Source: Lumbricus rubellus
Taxonomy: Eukaryota > Annelida > Clitellata > Crassiclitellata > Lumbricidae
Reading direction: 5' to 3'
DNA: 64,000 nucleotides
NCBI GenBank assembly: GCA_945859605.1
Contig: OX243811.1
Span: 52,256,898 to 52,320,897, forward strand
Shown here: positions 33,116 through 47,500 of the stretch, piece by piece
How positions within the stretch are numbered: the stretch's first letter is position 1
How the letters are laid out: the number at the start of each line of letters is the position of its first letter
Notes under the pieces: model-generated
What the model was told of the DNA's origin: nothing
What the model saw: only the letters and a program-made list of their open reading frames with translations
The model's database searches: none
Made by a program: the position numbers and the translations under genes

Positions 33116-33338
33116 AGCCTAGGCCTATCTTTAGGTTTTCTGAGCAAATTTAAATAAAAAACCAGCATTAACAAAAGTTTGGGTACGAATGTACGATAAT
33201 GTGTACATTTACGAGTTTAATCAGTTCTTAAGAAGAATGTAATTTTCAAATTTATGGTAATCAAAAAGTAACTTTTCTGGATTTAAAAACAGCTAAATCG
33301 TATATAGGTCTAATATCCTCCTAGTTCTCCATTTGACT

Positions 33339-33587
33339 CAGGGGCGCAACCAGAAAATTTTCCTGGGGGGTGCTCAGAATTATTAGCCTATTGTAAGCGC
33401 CGATGTTGCGAAGTAGTGAGTACCAAAGGAACTTGCTTGATTGTGTAATCTGAAAGACCGAATGCCCTACCCCCCCCCCCCCCCCACGCACCAAAAAACT
33501 CGTCGGATTTGGAAAAATTGCGTGGGTCACTTTTTTAGCCTGGGGGGTGCTCAAGCACCCCCCAGCACCCCCCTAGTTGCGCCACTG
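33339..33587. mobile_element. 249-bp hAT-type MITE
   Basis: The ends are CAGGGGCGCAACCAG and CTAGTTGCGCCACTG. A perfect 8-bp duplication ATTTGACT flanks it (33331-33338 and 33588-33595). Both arms include CCTGGGGGGTGCTCA words and the middle has a run of about 15 C (33471-33485). It has the layout of the widespread animal CAGTGGCG-type hAT MITEs. Confidence 0.85.
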
Positions 33588-33595
33588 ATTTGACT

Positions 33596-36500
33596 ATACA
33601 AGGTAAAAAGTCAGCCATCCCAGTTTTTCATTGGAAAATGTATAAAACCGCCATCATCAGTTGTTGGAAAAATGGAGCTCAGGATTTCAGGTCGTTTGTG
33701 CAGTCACATTCACATCAAAATTTGTGCTCTGCATCCTTCAACTATAATTTTAATGAGATAGCATAACATGCAAGAATATTGGCAAATTAGAAACGGACAA
33801 AATTGGAGTCTTTTTCAAATCTAAAAGAATATCTAGCAGCAGAACACGTGATCAGATTACAATCACAAAATACAGACAGTAAACTACATGCATTAAACAT
33901 GAATATCTGTTCAATCAAGTCTCATTAAGCAAGTCTATTTCATCAATTGGGACGCACATAAGAGTATTTAATTCACTTCAAAACTCAACCTTAAAGTAAA
34001 TTTGCTTATACGAAACACTAGTCGGAAGTCTTTACTGCAAGTTTATAATTTTCAGTAAATTCTTTCCTTTTAGAAATCATTTAGAGAAGATACAGTACTC
34101 TATATTCAGTTTTATACAGTTGACATCACTTAAGTGCATAGCCTCAGGACTGCGTTAAACTTTCACACTTAGCCCACTTATGCACATAAGAGGAATCCAC
34201 ATTACACTGTGTAACATTAGCTAGATTTACCGATATTAAATAACAGAGATGGGGACTACATATTATAATGCTTTCAGTAATCATTCAGTCAAAATAAACC
34301 ATATTTATTGCAGATGTTTAAGCAACTCTATTTGCCTTAAATTCATACAGACATGTTCAGCCACAAGTTCATCATTTTAATCAATTAAAGCTACTGGAAC
34401 AATGCGCATTACAGACACTAAGCGGAATGTTCATAATAAGGTTTGCACACTCCGGAATGTCTACTGGTAATACAATGTTAGGTTATCTGACACTGATATA
34501 CACCACAGTGTAGCTAAGACAGACCACTGGAAGGCCGGAGTCCTTAAATTGCTGTCCAGTGTCCATGGGTGAAATGTCTAAGTAGTTTGCACTTAAGTGG
34601 CATCAACTGTATTTAAGATTGACATGCTCAAAGGTTGTTTCAAAATTGGCATTGTATCAGAAGATTTTGTAGCAATCTACTAAAGATACACAATAAACTG
34701 TATACAAAAAAATGACATACATAAAAATGTAGCAAGTCTAAAAACTGACTGTGAATTTTTTCCTCAAACACCAAAATTGGATCAAATTTGCATGCAAAAC
34801 AATAAAAGTGAACAAAAGATAAATGTTCTCAGCTCATATATTTATCCATTATGATGAAAGTGATAAATTTTGCAGTTGCTTTAGTAGAACAATGCTATCA
34901 CTAAATAGTTACAAAGGAAGAAAATTAAAAACTTTAAAGCACACTAGCTTCTCCACAATAACTTGTTCTTTAACAGCAATGAAACAATTTGCAAATTCGA
35001 GACAAAAGTTTAATTTTCGCACTTTTTAAACAAATCGAATACGAAAGATAATTATCTACTTTTTAGCATATTCGAAGTTTGTGACTTTTTAGAAGGCAAA
35101 CATATCATATGCATATGAAAATTGGTTGCTGATCACTCTTGTACAAGATAAGTACAGTATATGCATTACATGGGAAATGGAAGCACATGTATTTTGTTCA
35201 ACTAAACTTTTCCATGCAAGCTACGCATATAGCAACAAATTTCCTGCCAGACTCAAACAATACTTACATAGTTTTACCGCATAAAGTCAAACCAATTTGA
35301 AGTGACTGTCAGACAACAATACATTTACATACTCATCACCTTTTTGAACATACTACTGCCTCAACATTTCCTTAGTAATCTTTACATTTCACTCAAACCA
35401 CATAATATAAATCATGGCCCTTTACTCTAAGAAATTTTTTATCTTTGTTCAGAAAATTTTCGAGTTCGTATCTTTCAGCTATGATTATGGACCTTTAAAA
35501 ATAAAAAGGAGAAAAAGCAGATCTATAAAACAAATGAAAAATTAAATTCCTAATGAAAAAAGAAGGAAATCTGACATCTTATACCTCAGTTGAATTGTTG
35601 GGATTTCATGATGCTATTGCATACAGCAATGCTCTTTTTGGTGAATCACTTCTTCATACCACTGGCAAGCAAAGCAAGACTGCACAGCAGATTCAAATCA
35701 TATTTTACACTGTAAGGATCAAATGCACAAAACATTATGCACCCTAAGATAGCTGCCTATCACACTTTCAGAACAAGTGTATGTCCTCAACCTAAATTCT
35801 TCTGATAAGTTCAACAATTGCAGCAGAAACAAAACACAAGTCTCTTGCCACGCATTCCCAAAAACTGCATATGCAGTAATTCGGAAAATTCATTTCAGCA
35901 AATGTTTAAATGCATTCAGGACCAAATAGAGCAAAAAGCACACCTGGGAGGCAGAGATTTTCCAGGTGCAAGATACAACCTTCCAACTGTGGTCAGTGTT
36001 GAATACCACATCTAAAACTTTGTAAACAATGACACTACTACCTACTAGAAGCAAGCAATGCAAAGAAAAACAAATGACAGAAATCAGAAATTACAAATAT
36101 CACGCAACACATTGTTACCAGCAAAAACAGCAGAACTACCGGTATAACACGACCACAATGTACATTGTACAAGCAGAACATTGTCAACATTCATCTTTCG
36201 CTGGCCTGAGACACACTCATCAGAATAGAAAAATCGGAACAATTATTCTCAGCTGCCTGAATAGATGGTGGCAACAGAATTCTCTTCTGACTAATAATGA
36301 AAATTCAATAGTGTAATGTAATAATACATTATTTACACAGTGCCATCCTGACAAACAAAGCATTGAGCATGCAACAACACTGCATCTAAAGATACAGATG
36401 TCCACTTATTTATTGATATAACTCATAGTCAAATTAATCTTTTTAAATTGGTGAATCTTCATAGGTTCTGCCGAAATTGACTACAACGTAATCTTACAGT

Positions 36501-37677
36501 GAATCAGGGGCTGAGTGAGGCCCCACCTGTATAATAGAGGAGGTCTTCACAGATCTGATCCTCAGTGGCCGTTTGTACCATGCCACTGTTAGTTAGTTGG
36601 TTGTATAGATCCAAGTGCAAAGTACTGGAAAATAAGTCTTTGAAGATGTATACTCTTAACGCTTCATTTATCGTGAGCTACATCACGTTGACAAAGATCC
36701 TATTACTAGCAACTTCTGTACTCATTCTAATCGAGATTCTATTCAAACAAATAAAAAATACGCTAAATGCAGCTCACAATATGGATGACAATTACACAAT
36801 ATATGTACTCAGCAACTTTCAAGTTTGTTTAATATCATAGAATACCACCAATTATTAGTAATTATCATAACTGAAGTAATGCAATTCTATGAATTGTTGA
36901 ATAAAAGTCTAAGAGTTCAGAGTCGTTCCTAGCAGACAAAGAGAGACGACATTGGCTTGTTACACAATTGCCATAGCAACAGCATGCAATGTTCAATTAA
37001 ATCAGGCAGCTGCGTAAGAACAACTGAAGCACAACTGACATTCGAATTCATGCAGTCTCATTCAATTTCCTCATTGGATAAAAGTTGCAAGCAAGCTTTT
37101 TATAAATATCAATTAATAATCAATTAAATGGTAAATGATTATAACACAATGATTATAAAGTATTTAACTGATCAATTACTGAACATGTACATGTAAGTAC
37201 GTAAGTGACATGTAATCATAAAATATTTATCTTATTGAATATGTAAGTATCTTAAAGAATTAAATGAAATTACAGCTGCCAGTCATATGGAAGTTGACCT
37301 TCATGTCATCATGATCATGAAGAGGTGCAGCATTAATAAACATCAATGACCGGATTTCAATTAGCAAGTAATGAATTTCCAGTAAATAGCTAAGTTGGAA
37401 AATATAATGCAAGTAATTTTAAACGTAACAAGCTACACGACCACTTAATTAATTATCGGTACCATGTATACAGAGCACGACAACCTCAGAATAGTTCAGC
37501 CATTCTCTGCTGCATTTGAGCAACTCACTGGCAATGAATGATTGACATTTGTCAGATGAGTTTTCTTGGCACTACATACACAATCAGTGTTCAGAAAAAG
37601 TCACAACCAAAGTTAAGTCTGAGTCCAACCAAACTGTTCGTCATCAGCAGCACACGGCGGCAAAAACAACGTCAAGC
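33596..37677 (-). other. Probable 3' UTR and downstream flank of the latrophilin gene
   Basis: 4.1 kb of AT-rich sequence downstream of the stop codon at 37678. It lacks the repeats and TAGGCCTA words of the neighbouring intergenic DNA, which suggests a long 3' UTR. Minus-strand AATAAA signals occur, for example at 34304-34309 and 36409-36414; which is used cannot be read from sequence. ORFs here are short. A small open exon-like segment near 36507-36625 is discussed under findings. Confidence 0.45.
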
Positions 37678-38510
37678 TCAACGTTTCGAGACTCTGCTGT
37701 TGCTGCCGTTGTTGGTTTTGTCAATGTTATTCGTCTGTCTCACAGCTTCGGTGGAATTCGTTGTCTGGTCAGTTGTCGGTCCCTCGTGACCCGCCATCAG
37801 CAAGTCGGACGATGACTTGATCCCCGTTTCCTGACCACCGACGACCGACTGGTTTCCCTGACTTGACGTGCTGCACCCGTCCGACGACGATCCTTCGATG
37901 TTCGGTTCCGCGATTTGCTTATCACCCTTCGAGATGACTTCCGTTGATTTATTGAGATTGTTAAAGAGCAGAACATCCGGCATGTCGTCGTTTAACGCCT
38001 TCAGCTTTTTACGAACCAACGAATCATCGGAGCCGTGCTTCTGAGTTGCATCCGTTGTCGCCAAAGGCATCGAGAGAAGCTCCTGCTCGTACTGGCAAGT
38101 CGTCTTCTTTGCATCCGACGTCAGAGTGTAGCCGTCCGTATCGCTGTAGTCTGACGATTCTGACATTGGCTTGTTGTCCTCTGACATCGTCGACAGACGG
38201 TTGTTGTAGCAAGTCATCGGCATAATCTTGTACTTGTCGACGTTGATAGCAACGGGTTTGTTGCGCCTTCCGTAGTCCTCGAGATAATCGGTGTCCGCCA
38301 CGGACCCCTCAATCATCGATATGTCCCCTCCAGTCATGTAGTACTCGTCCCGTGGGTCAAGATGAAGGCGCACTGGTTCCAGGTAGGCGTTTGGGTCCTC
38401 CGTTGGTTCACTGTAGATGTGACTGAAGTCGTCGTTGCATGCGATGCCAGAGTCAGTGAGGTGGCTTGAATCACGGCCGGAACTATTTCTCTGCATGCGA
38501 TTGTAACCAC
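37678..38510 (-). CDS. ADGRL-like: Latrophilin exon 19: C-terminal tail and stop
   Basis: 833 bp from AAATCTGTAG to a TGA at 37678-37680. It encodes 276 residues rich in Ser, Asp and Asn, including [29 protein letters not shown] and [14 protein letters not shown], with several Ser and Tyr positions that could be phosphorylated. The frame stays open upstream of the acceptor, but phase and the TCTGTAG site fix the border. The end SRVSKR lacks a PDZ ligand. Confidence 0.85.
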
Positions 38511-41500
38511 CTACAGATTTACGAGAATACACAGCTAGAATATTACTAAGATAAAGAAATAACTGCACAGTAAAAAATGATTAGAGCGAATGTGTGAAAA
38601 TGTAAGAAGAAAATATTCCATTACACAGCATTACATAATTTTTTTACAATCTGTAACTTAATACAACTGTTCTTTAGCCCCTTTAGCAGCCGGCTGGCTC
38701 ATAATCGTACTAAAAATTGACGACTATGATCGGGACAGCCGCTAAAGGGATGAATGGGTCTCTATCAATTTCGAAATTAGCCAAACTTACCATACCTGTC
38801 TTAATTATGATACAATTTTCAACTACATAACACAGAATAGCAGCATCTTTTCAATGAGAGATCATATGATGATTCAACTTAAAAATAACAACAACCAAAC
38901 ATAATAGATGTAAATAGATTTTGAGAACATTTACGTTTGATCTGGTTGGATGAAGATGGCAAACTAGTCGTTGACGATCGCTTTCTCTGTCGTCCAGCCA
39001 ACAACTTCGTCAGATGCTGTCAACAGAAGTCAACACACAAACTTCAGTCCAATAAGATTCTCGCAAGAATGTACCATGCATCAGAAAAAAATGTATAATT
39101 AAAGAGCATCTACTAATAGAAGAGCTAATTGAGTTTCATAAACACGCTTCGTCATGTGACCTCACATATCAGATATATTTAATACAATATAAGTGAGATA
39201 AAATTATAAGTCAGACACAATAAAAGCCATAAGTAGGGCAATTTTACCCAATACCAACATGACCCACTCTCTTGAATCTGTTAGTAGGGCATACAGTTAA
39301 CGGCCTATGTAATATGTATGTACAATCCTGATGGTTGAATTACTGATATTCTAGTGCAAATATCCGATCAGTTATGCTACGAAACCAATCAACTCAATCC
39401 GACAGAAACCTAAAGCAAATACTAGATGGCACTCCATGCCTAAACGTTCATGCAAAACAGCACTCAGGTTTATTTAAAACAATACCATGAAAGACTAATT
39501 GATAGCCACAAGAAAATAAAGTTTCCCACAACTGAATAAGCAAACGATATATACTCCTAATTTTTATTAAGGCAAGTAAAAAGTGCCGGTAAGTTATTGA
39601 AAACAAGTTATGTAAAAATATAAGTTGTAAAGTTATAAGTTATAGGGCAGGTTTCACCCACTCAATATATAATTGAACTTTATTCAGAACAGGCAAAGAA
39701 ATAATTTACACATGAAAACCAGTTAGAATCTGACAGTCGGCAAGACATGAAATACACCTAGAGCCTAAGCACAGCAAGAAAAGAGCAGATAAGTCAGAGA
39801 ATCAACCAAATGGAGCATATAATCTTAGAATGGTTAAGTCAGCTGAAAGAAGACAAAGGCATATATAGACAGTAAATCAACAATACCTCCAGTGATATTT
39901 TCTGTTCTTTCATTAGTTTCTGCCATAAAAAATGTTTACAACGTAAATTAAATAAACGAAGATGGCGTAGTTAAGTTCAACATGAGACAATACGTCAGTG
40001 AACAATAAAATAAATAAAAGGAAAACAATTGTCAATGCCAGGAGTAAACAACACCATCGTAACAGATTCGAAAGAGATCTAAACATAGCGACCAATGAGC
40101 AACTCAATGAAGCATAAATATTATAAATATAGCATTGAGTTGTTAATATAAATAAGCAGGTAACACTGTTGATAAGTGTCATTTCGTTAGAGACCACTCA
40201 ACCAGTGTGCTTAAAAACGACACTGCGTTCAAATTGGGTATCAAAATGCAGGATCAATTAAAAACAACAGGAAACATAATAAATAAACTGAGGGAAATAT
40301 CAAACGCTAAGAAAAGCATCACATCAAAAGTGAAAAATATTCAACAACAAACAACTCAAAGCATGCAGACTATGACCAGAACAACCTCCTTCATTTGCTC
40401 TGCCAAAATATAATTTCAAATTGACTTTATAAAAAAAAACTTTGACATGTTCCGTTGATGTTACATCTGGCATGCTTGAAATCTGCAGAAGTTTCAAATG
40501 CTCTAGCAACCTCAATACCATGGATATAGACTTTTAGAATAATGGAATTGCAAGTCTTTACACTGTAGATATGTTACCCATAAAGTTTAAAAAATAGGTA
40601 TTTGGTTACAGACATGTCAGAAATGGTTTCTCAATAACAAATGATCACAACAGGATAGCTATTGTCTTAAATAAAAGCTGCAAACTTTACAACAAAAACA
40701 CACTGTCAACACACTAATAAAAGCTCCAGCCCTGCTAATCAACCCCACATTCTTCCAGTTTCTGAACAAAGTATCCCTAGGACAGACTGGCAAGCAACCA
40801 AAACAAAACCAGGCAGAGAAACCCTGGAGTGTATATATTTAGAGGGATTAAATGGACACCAAACAAAAGCGAGACTATGATGACCCAGACTGACCCCAGA
40901 TGAAGAGGAGTTTATTGGCGACGTTGATATCGATGGTCGTGTTCCTCCTCCGCATCTGACGAGACTTTCCGGAATCCAAGACGTATGACGTACCCACCTT
41001 TTGTATTCCTTCATCACCTGCAATTAAAGGTACGGCCATTGTTCAATTAATTAATTGTTACGTGCCTCAAACACCTGTGGAATGTACAACAGCATAATGG
41101 TTAGATTGCTATACAGTCAACACGGAGGCTGAGGTTCACAAGAATGCTCAATGGTCAAGAGATTGGCATGCTGGACTATTCACTTAGAGGTTTGAGTTTC
41201 AAATCCCGCCGGGGCAGAAAGATGCTTAGAGACTTCTGTTTCTCTTAAAACCTGACCTGTAACGATATTAAATATCATATCTCATTATCTCAAGAACACT
41301 ATGCATATTTAATCTGTACATATGAGGTGGTATCTACTAATGAATGCCACTAGCAATCGCTGTTAAAATAACATAATTGATAACAGCAATCATGTGAAGG
41401 AATTTTTTAACGCAACAGAAAATGTAATGATAATCTTGTCGTTTGAAGAGCATTTGCTTATCCAGAGCAAGCTCCACTTTCCGACTAATTTAGATTATAA

Positions 41501-44500
41501 TATATAATAAAATCTGATTAGAAGAATAATTCACCTTGTCGTTCATGACACAGTGTAAGATGAAGATGAAGACGCCTTGCAGGCTGTTCAAGATCGCAAA
41601 CACGTAAGCCATAATGACCGTTTGCTCATTGACGTAGAACAAACCAAACGTCCATGTCAAACCGAGAAGAACAACGAGAATCATGGCCGTCTTCACCCAC
41701 GACCTACGAAAACAAACATCCATAGCAACAACTAAATTAAACATTTGAATCAAATCAAATCAAGTTTATTGCTCCCATAAAAGAAAATAAAAATATACAG
41801 CAATTACATAATATGACTTCAATGACTTGCTAATAAAGCTAAGAGTGTTAGATATGAATACATGTGCAAACGAGTAGCAATTCCAGGGAAGCAATAGGAG
41901 CCCCAGAAGGGAAGATCCTACTAGTTAGGATGATTCAGAATATCACAAAACATTGTTAATAGATTCAATAATTTGCACAGTATTAGTACAAAGTTTCTAC
42001 CTCCTTCAACAGTAAATTGACTGTAAATTAACTTACGGTAAAAACAACGACAGATTGTTGAAAAAATCATTCTAAATATGCTTTCGTAAGAAAGAAAAAA
42101 TCTGATAAAGGCTATAATAAAATTATTAATTTACCTGATGTTTTCAAACTGGGTCTTCTGATTCATCTTCCATTTGTTAATTGAACTTGACGCATGTCTA
42201 CACATGACAACTATGGCAACCGTCAACATAACAAAGTTCACCTACGAACATCACAAAAGCATCATCTCATACAATTTTGTATTCCACTAACTCACCATTA
42301 CAACACTAATTACAACTATAGTCATTATATCTTCATTATTATCACTCTGGATAACAAACCATTGCAGACAAAATACAAACACTCAATAGGAGGATTGAGG
42401 AGTTTTAAGGCATGCCGATTTCTACATGGTTAGCTGATTGTAATTGATATTATTGACTAGATATATTTCCTTCTAGACATTACTAAAAGACTTTATAATT
42501 GCCAGTACATGATCATAGGAAAGAGTATCATCAGCCTGAAGTTTACCAGCACATGCAGATTGAAAGAAATCAGGTACACTAAAACATTCAAGGTATAAAA
42601 AGGAAATATAAAATATAAAAAAAATCTGAAAAATATAACAACATTAGAGCAAAATTACCTTTTCAAGATTTAATTAGTAGACAGCGAAGTGCACTTACGA
42701 AGAGAATAACGCAAACAGGTCCAACAAAAGCCCAGATGAAACCTTTCTCAGTGCTAAGCCAGCAACTACAATTTAAACACAAACAGAATATTGATCAACT
42801 CTGCCATTGTTTTAGCTTCACAATACATCCATTTTTGATGAATTCAATCATCCTTAATTAGCACTGCCAACACTGACATTTAAAATGCTATGCAGGTCTC
42901 AAGTTAATCAGAGAGATGCACAAAACAACTTAGCTGTACAAAAGGCTCTAAGATGAAACAAAAAAACTAACATTTTTACCCAAGAAAGAGAATTGTTAAA
43001 ACTCACTGCTCAGTAGTGCCATAGCCTTCATGGTAAACGATCGCAGATATTCCAACGATGACTGCCGGAATTGCTATACAAGACAAAATAAACCAAATTA
43101 CTGTTAATCCATATATTCCAACATTTTACAACTTGGCTAGCATGTAGATTTTGGCAGACAAACTATTTATAAAATCCTGGAAAGAAAGTTTGAAAATAAT
43201 TTTTATGACATCAACAATGCTGACAATCTCTTAAAATTTGGACAAGATAAATAACCACTAAATTCATCTTAAAAGACCCACTCTGGCTTAAGCCAAGTGA
43301 AGGGAGTGATCATAAACCACTGCATTAGTCCAATTATAGTACTTTAATATTAACTAATAGAGCAAAGATCATTAAATAGATATATGCTTACCATAGGCAG
43401 TAAGGTAGTACCACTTGATGCGTGGTTTTTCCACTTCAAAGACTTCAACGAGTAACACATAGAGCTGTATGCCTTCCATGCACATCCATGCAAATGTCAC
43501 CAAGAACAAATAGTGCAGCACACCAGCAATAGCGGAACAGAGCAACTGCAATAAAGCAACATTAACAACATCACAATGGAGCCACAGTGAGTGAGTGAGT
43601 GAGTGAGTGAGTGAGTGAGCGAGTGAGTGAGTGAGCCAGCCAGCAGTTATGTCTCTCATTAACGGACTAATCACATCAAGTAACTATGGCAACCACATTC
43701 TTCACTTTCAAAGTATTAGTCACGAAAAGACATTAAGAACACTTGGAGGTCACATCGTTCATGGTGCAAATGCAGCGAAGTGATTCAGAATGAAAAGCAA
43801 TGCAGCATCAACATACTTTGGCAGCAGACATGGTTCGAAAAGCCAACTGTGTCATAAAGTTATTTCGGTGCCTCTAATTTATCAATTTCTATCAATTTCA
43901 CTTATCACCAAGATACAAATTGTCAAATAAAATTAATGCAGACAAAATAATGCACAGTCAATCACAAATATTTTAAGTGGTATTAAAACTAATTTAGTAA
44001 TAGAAATACATGAAAGTCAAAACTGATTTTAGGAAAATCTTCAAGCAGTATAATTCACAACTTCAAATTAAATCCAACTCTCATTTATTCTTAGTCATTT
44101 TGTAAAATGTTAACTTAGAAAAAATTTACATGATAATTCCTTAGTTTTTCAGGAATTTTATTGTACACATAAATCTAATTCCTGTAATTTTACTGACCGG
44201 TTTGTCATACTGGATAATACCAAAGAGGAACACAATTTCTGCAATGCACAGACACGCAACGAGGTTTGCATGAATCGTATTACGATCGCACCACAGATTT
44301 CTAAAACAAAATGCAAACAAAAAATTTATGCTTCATTCTATAAAAAGACAAATCAGATAAAAAATATATGAATATGCAAAACATTAGTTATTCTAAAAAA
44401 ATCATTCCTTCAATGTCAACATAAGAGATCAAACAGACGTTAAGAGTGTACCACTTGAACCACAGAGTGAACTTGGGTCATACAGGTCTAAATCTGTTAG

Positions 44501-47500
44501 TGATTACGAGTTCAGTACACAGTGTCTACTATCATAATTATTTGGAAAAGGAGACTTTGCTCTAATGCTGCAATTTTCGTTCGACCATAAACTATTCATG
44601 GGTCGATCCGGTGGCAAGGAGAAGACCGTTTTACCTGCACTCACAAGGCAGAGGCTGAGGGGTCATCCATTTAGTGTGCAAGTATGGAGGGAGAAGGGGT
44701 CAGCCCAAATGCATATGCTCTACTGATAATGTGTGTACCAACAGGAAATGGGCAGCAGACAGATTGAAGAAAAAGTACCAAACTCTAGATCCGCAACTGT
44801 AAAAGCTCATTCAACAAGAAAAATTAAGTTTTAGGTACAACCAGAGAAATATAATTGACTGTTCATGACCAGTTTGAATAATGGCAAGACTGGAAAATAA
44901 GGACTGATCTGAAGGTTTTGGCCAACCACAGCTAATGTCTTACCAACTATGAGCCTTCATTTCAAACAAATCTTTTGCTGAACGGAAGACTATACCAAGA
45001 TGTAACCACAAGATTAAATCTTCTCATCATATTTATCTACTTTTAACATCAATTACACAATAATCTCTGGAGCTTTCTATCACTAACCACAAGATAAATC
45101 TTCTCATCATATTTTATCCACTTTAACTTCAATGACATACAAATATTTCTGCACAAATTTTCTAGGACTAAAATGGGAACTTTTTACAACCCCTCCTTAT
45201 TCCATCCAATCTGGTTAGACAAAGTTTTCCCACTTTCTCAATTGCTATACTTATAATAAAGAAGGTCTAGACTTACTTGAAGCAAACGAACGTGATGAAG
45301 CAGAGGATGAGGCAGACGATGCTGAGGATACAACCGAAGTACGTGATAAACGAAAGCGTGAACTTTTGCTGATGAGACAAATTTGCCTACACACGAGAAC
45401 ACAGCAGCCAAAAATAATTAAATCCCTTAATTAAGAAAATAGACAATTGCAATTAAGAGAATTGCAACTCCAGTCATTTATATAATTGCACAACAAATAT
45501 CTTATACTTTATTCATGGTTTTTTCCTCTAAAATATAAACTATAAATCAAAGAGCAACATATCATTATTAAAACAAGCTACTACTACAGAACATATTTTC
45601 AGAAAATTGTGCAAATTGTACTCTAGCACAAAACTTCTCAAACTTCATGATGCTGCGTAATTGTTATTGTTTTACCAAACTTATCACAGACCTGTGCTTT
45701 TCAACATCAGCTTCTAAGTATGATATGCAGCTTTAAATTTCATCATATCTCGTGTTTCATTAAATTAAAAATTTCAGCATGTTTTTACATCCACACTTTT
45801 GGTACTCCTGCATTTAAAAACAGTTTATAAGTACGAACAGTGCACTAAGATCATTAAATAGCATCTAGAACATAAAGTTTGATATTTTCTGGTACTAAAA
45901 AATTCTGATTCCAGTTACAGCAAATTCTTAGTTCGTTCATACCAAATAATATCAACAGATGAATGAGATGATATTTACCAATGGAGCTTTGACCGACATG
46001 AGTACTGCGAAATTGGTGAGATGCGTACACTGACACGTCGTATGCGTCGTATTCGTGTGAACGAGATCACAACCAACTGTTGACCACTTTCCATCCATAG
46101 TCCTAAACAGCAAAAAATTGTCATACTATGATCTGCACATAGGATTTACGCAGTGGCTACATAGAAGAGGCTTCTATCTACAGCACTTTCCTTTGGCCCT
46201 GGTTTTCTCATTGTGCTATATTGTTTGCTTCCTTCATATTGTTCTTTTTGTAAGCTCAAGACAAAAATTAACCCATGGATCGAAAAACTGCTATATAAAA
46301 AGATACGACTGAGATTTAAAAAATTGCAAGTCATAGAAAGTGAAAGAGTCTATAGAAAATTAACCAACATTAATACTATAAACACCAGCATATTTAACAA
46401 TTGGCTACATTACACAATCAGAAGTCAGCAAATAAAGTTAACTTATCACCCCGATAATGTGTTAAAAAGCGTCATCAGTGAAAATTAATTACTGCAAGGA
46501 GAATACAAAATATGCATAACAGCAAAAACAGATGGGAAGAAAAATTTTTACTTTTCTGAATATTCCCAGAACGAACAAGATGGATTATAGATTTCAGCAT
46601 CCTGAAATAATCAAATATTCAAAGTCCATCATTAACTGTCAATAGAAAAAGCAAGACTAAAGCAAACACAGCAGATAAACAAGAATCTAGCAACACACTT
46701 AGAACAAAGCACCTTCAATCATCAGACAATTACATTTATAAAAAGTTCTTTCCTAAATTAAAGAAGATATTCCAGTTAATGACATAATTATATATTGTAT
46801 CCACAACAGGAAGTTGGCGGAATTATAATTTCTATTAAAGAAACTTCTCCAAGGCACTGGAACATCAGCCCCTACAACACACCAAATCAGGCACATCCTA
46901 AGACTGAAAACTTATCATCCTCATCAACTTATCATCATATTATCCTAACACCGAAGATGTCTCTTTAGAGTTGTTCAGAGCTTAAGTAGACATTAATTAC
47001 CGTAATGTGCTCCAGAGTATAGATGATCGGCTCCTCCAGCGGAATCTGTTCTCCCCTCCGACCGTTCACAGATGCCGATATTATCTTTGAGATGACTGGA
47101 CTCTTTACGTCATCCTGCTTAAGAATGTCATTGTCCGGATACTCCTCATCCTCCGCATCGAAAACATCCGGCTGATCCATCTGCATCGGAGCGCCGTGTC
47201 TGACCTTCAACTCTGGAACCGTCTCCGGGTCGTCGTTGCTTTCGAAGTCGTCCGAATAGTCGTCGGAGTTCAACCACTGATCCATGTTGTTGTAAGTTGC
47301 AAAGACAACCTTTGCAAGACCTAACATCATCACATGTGAAGCAGAGCCATTAGTGGAAGAATTATATATTATATACATAGATGCACCTCTGAGAACTAAC
47401 GCCGATATTGGCTACTATCTGAGGTCAAGCAATAACTGAAGAATGAGGATGCTCTTTGGTCAGGTTAGAAATATTCCCTTCAAAGTTGTATTAACCCCGT

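Noticed and set aside
39913..40197. 94-codon minus-strand ORF with a hydrophobic helix
   Set aside because: Lies in an intron, out of phase with neighbouring exons; AT-rich sequence often gives hydrophobic frames.
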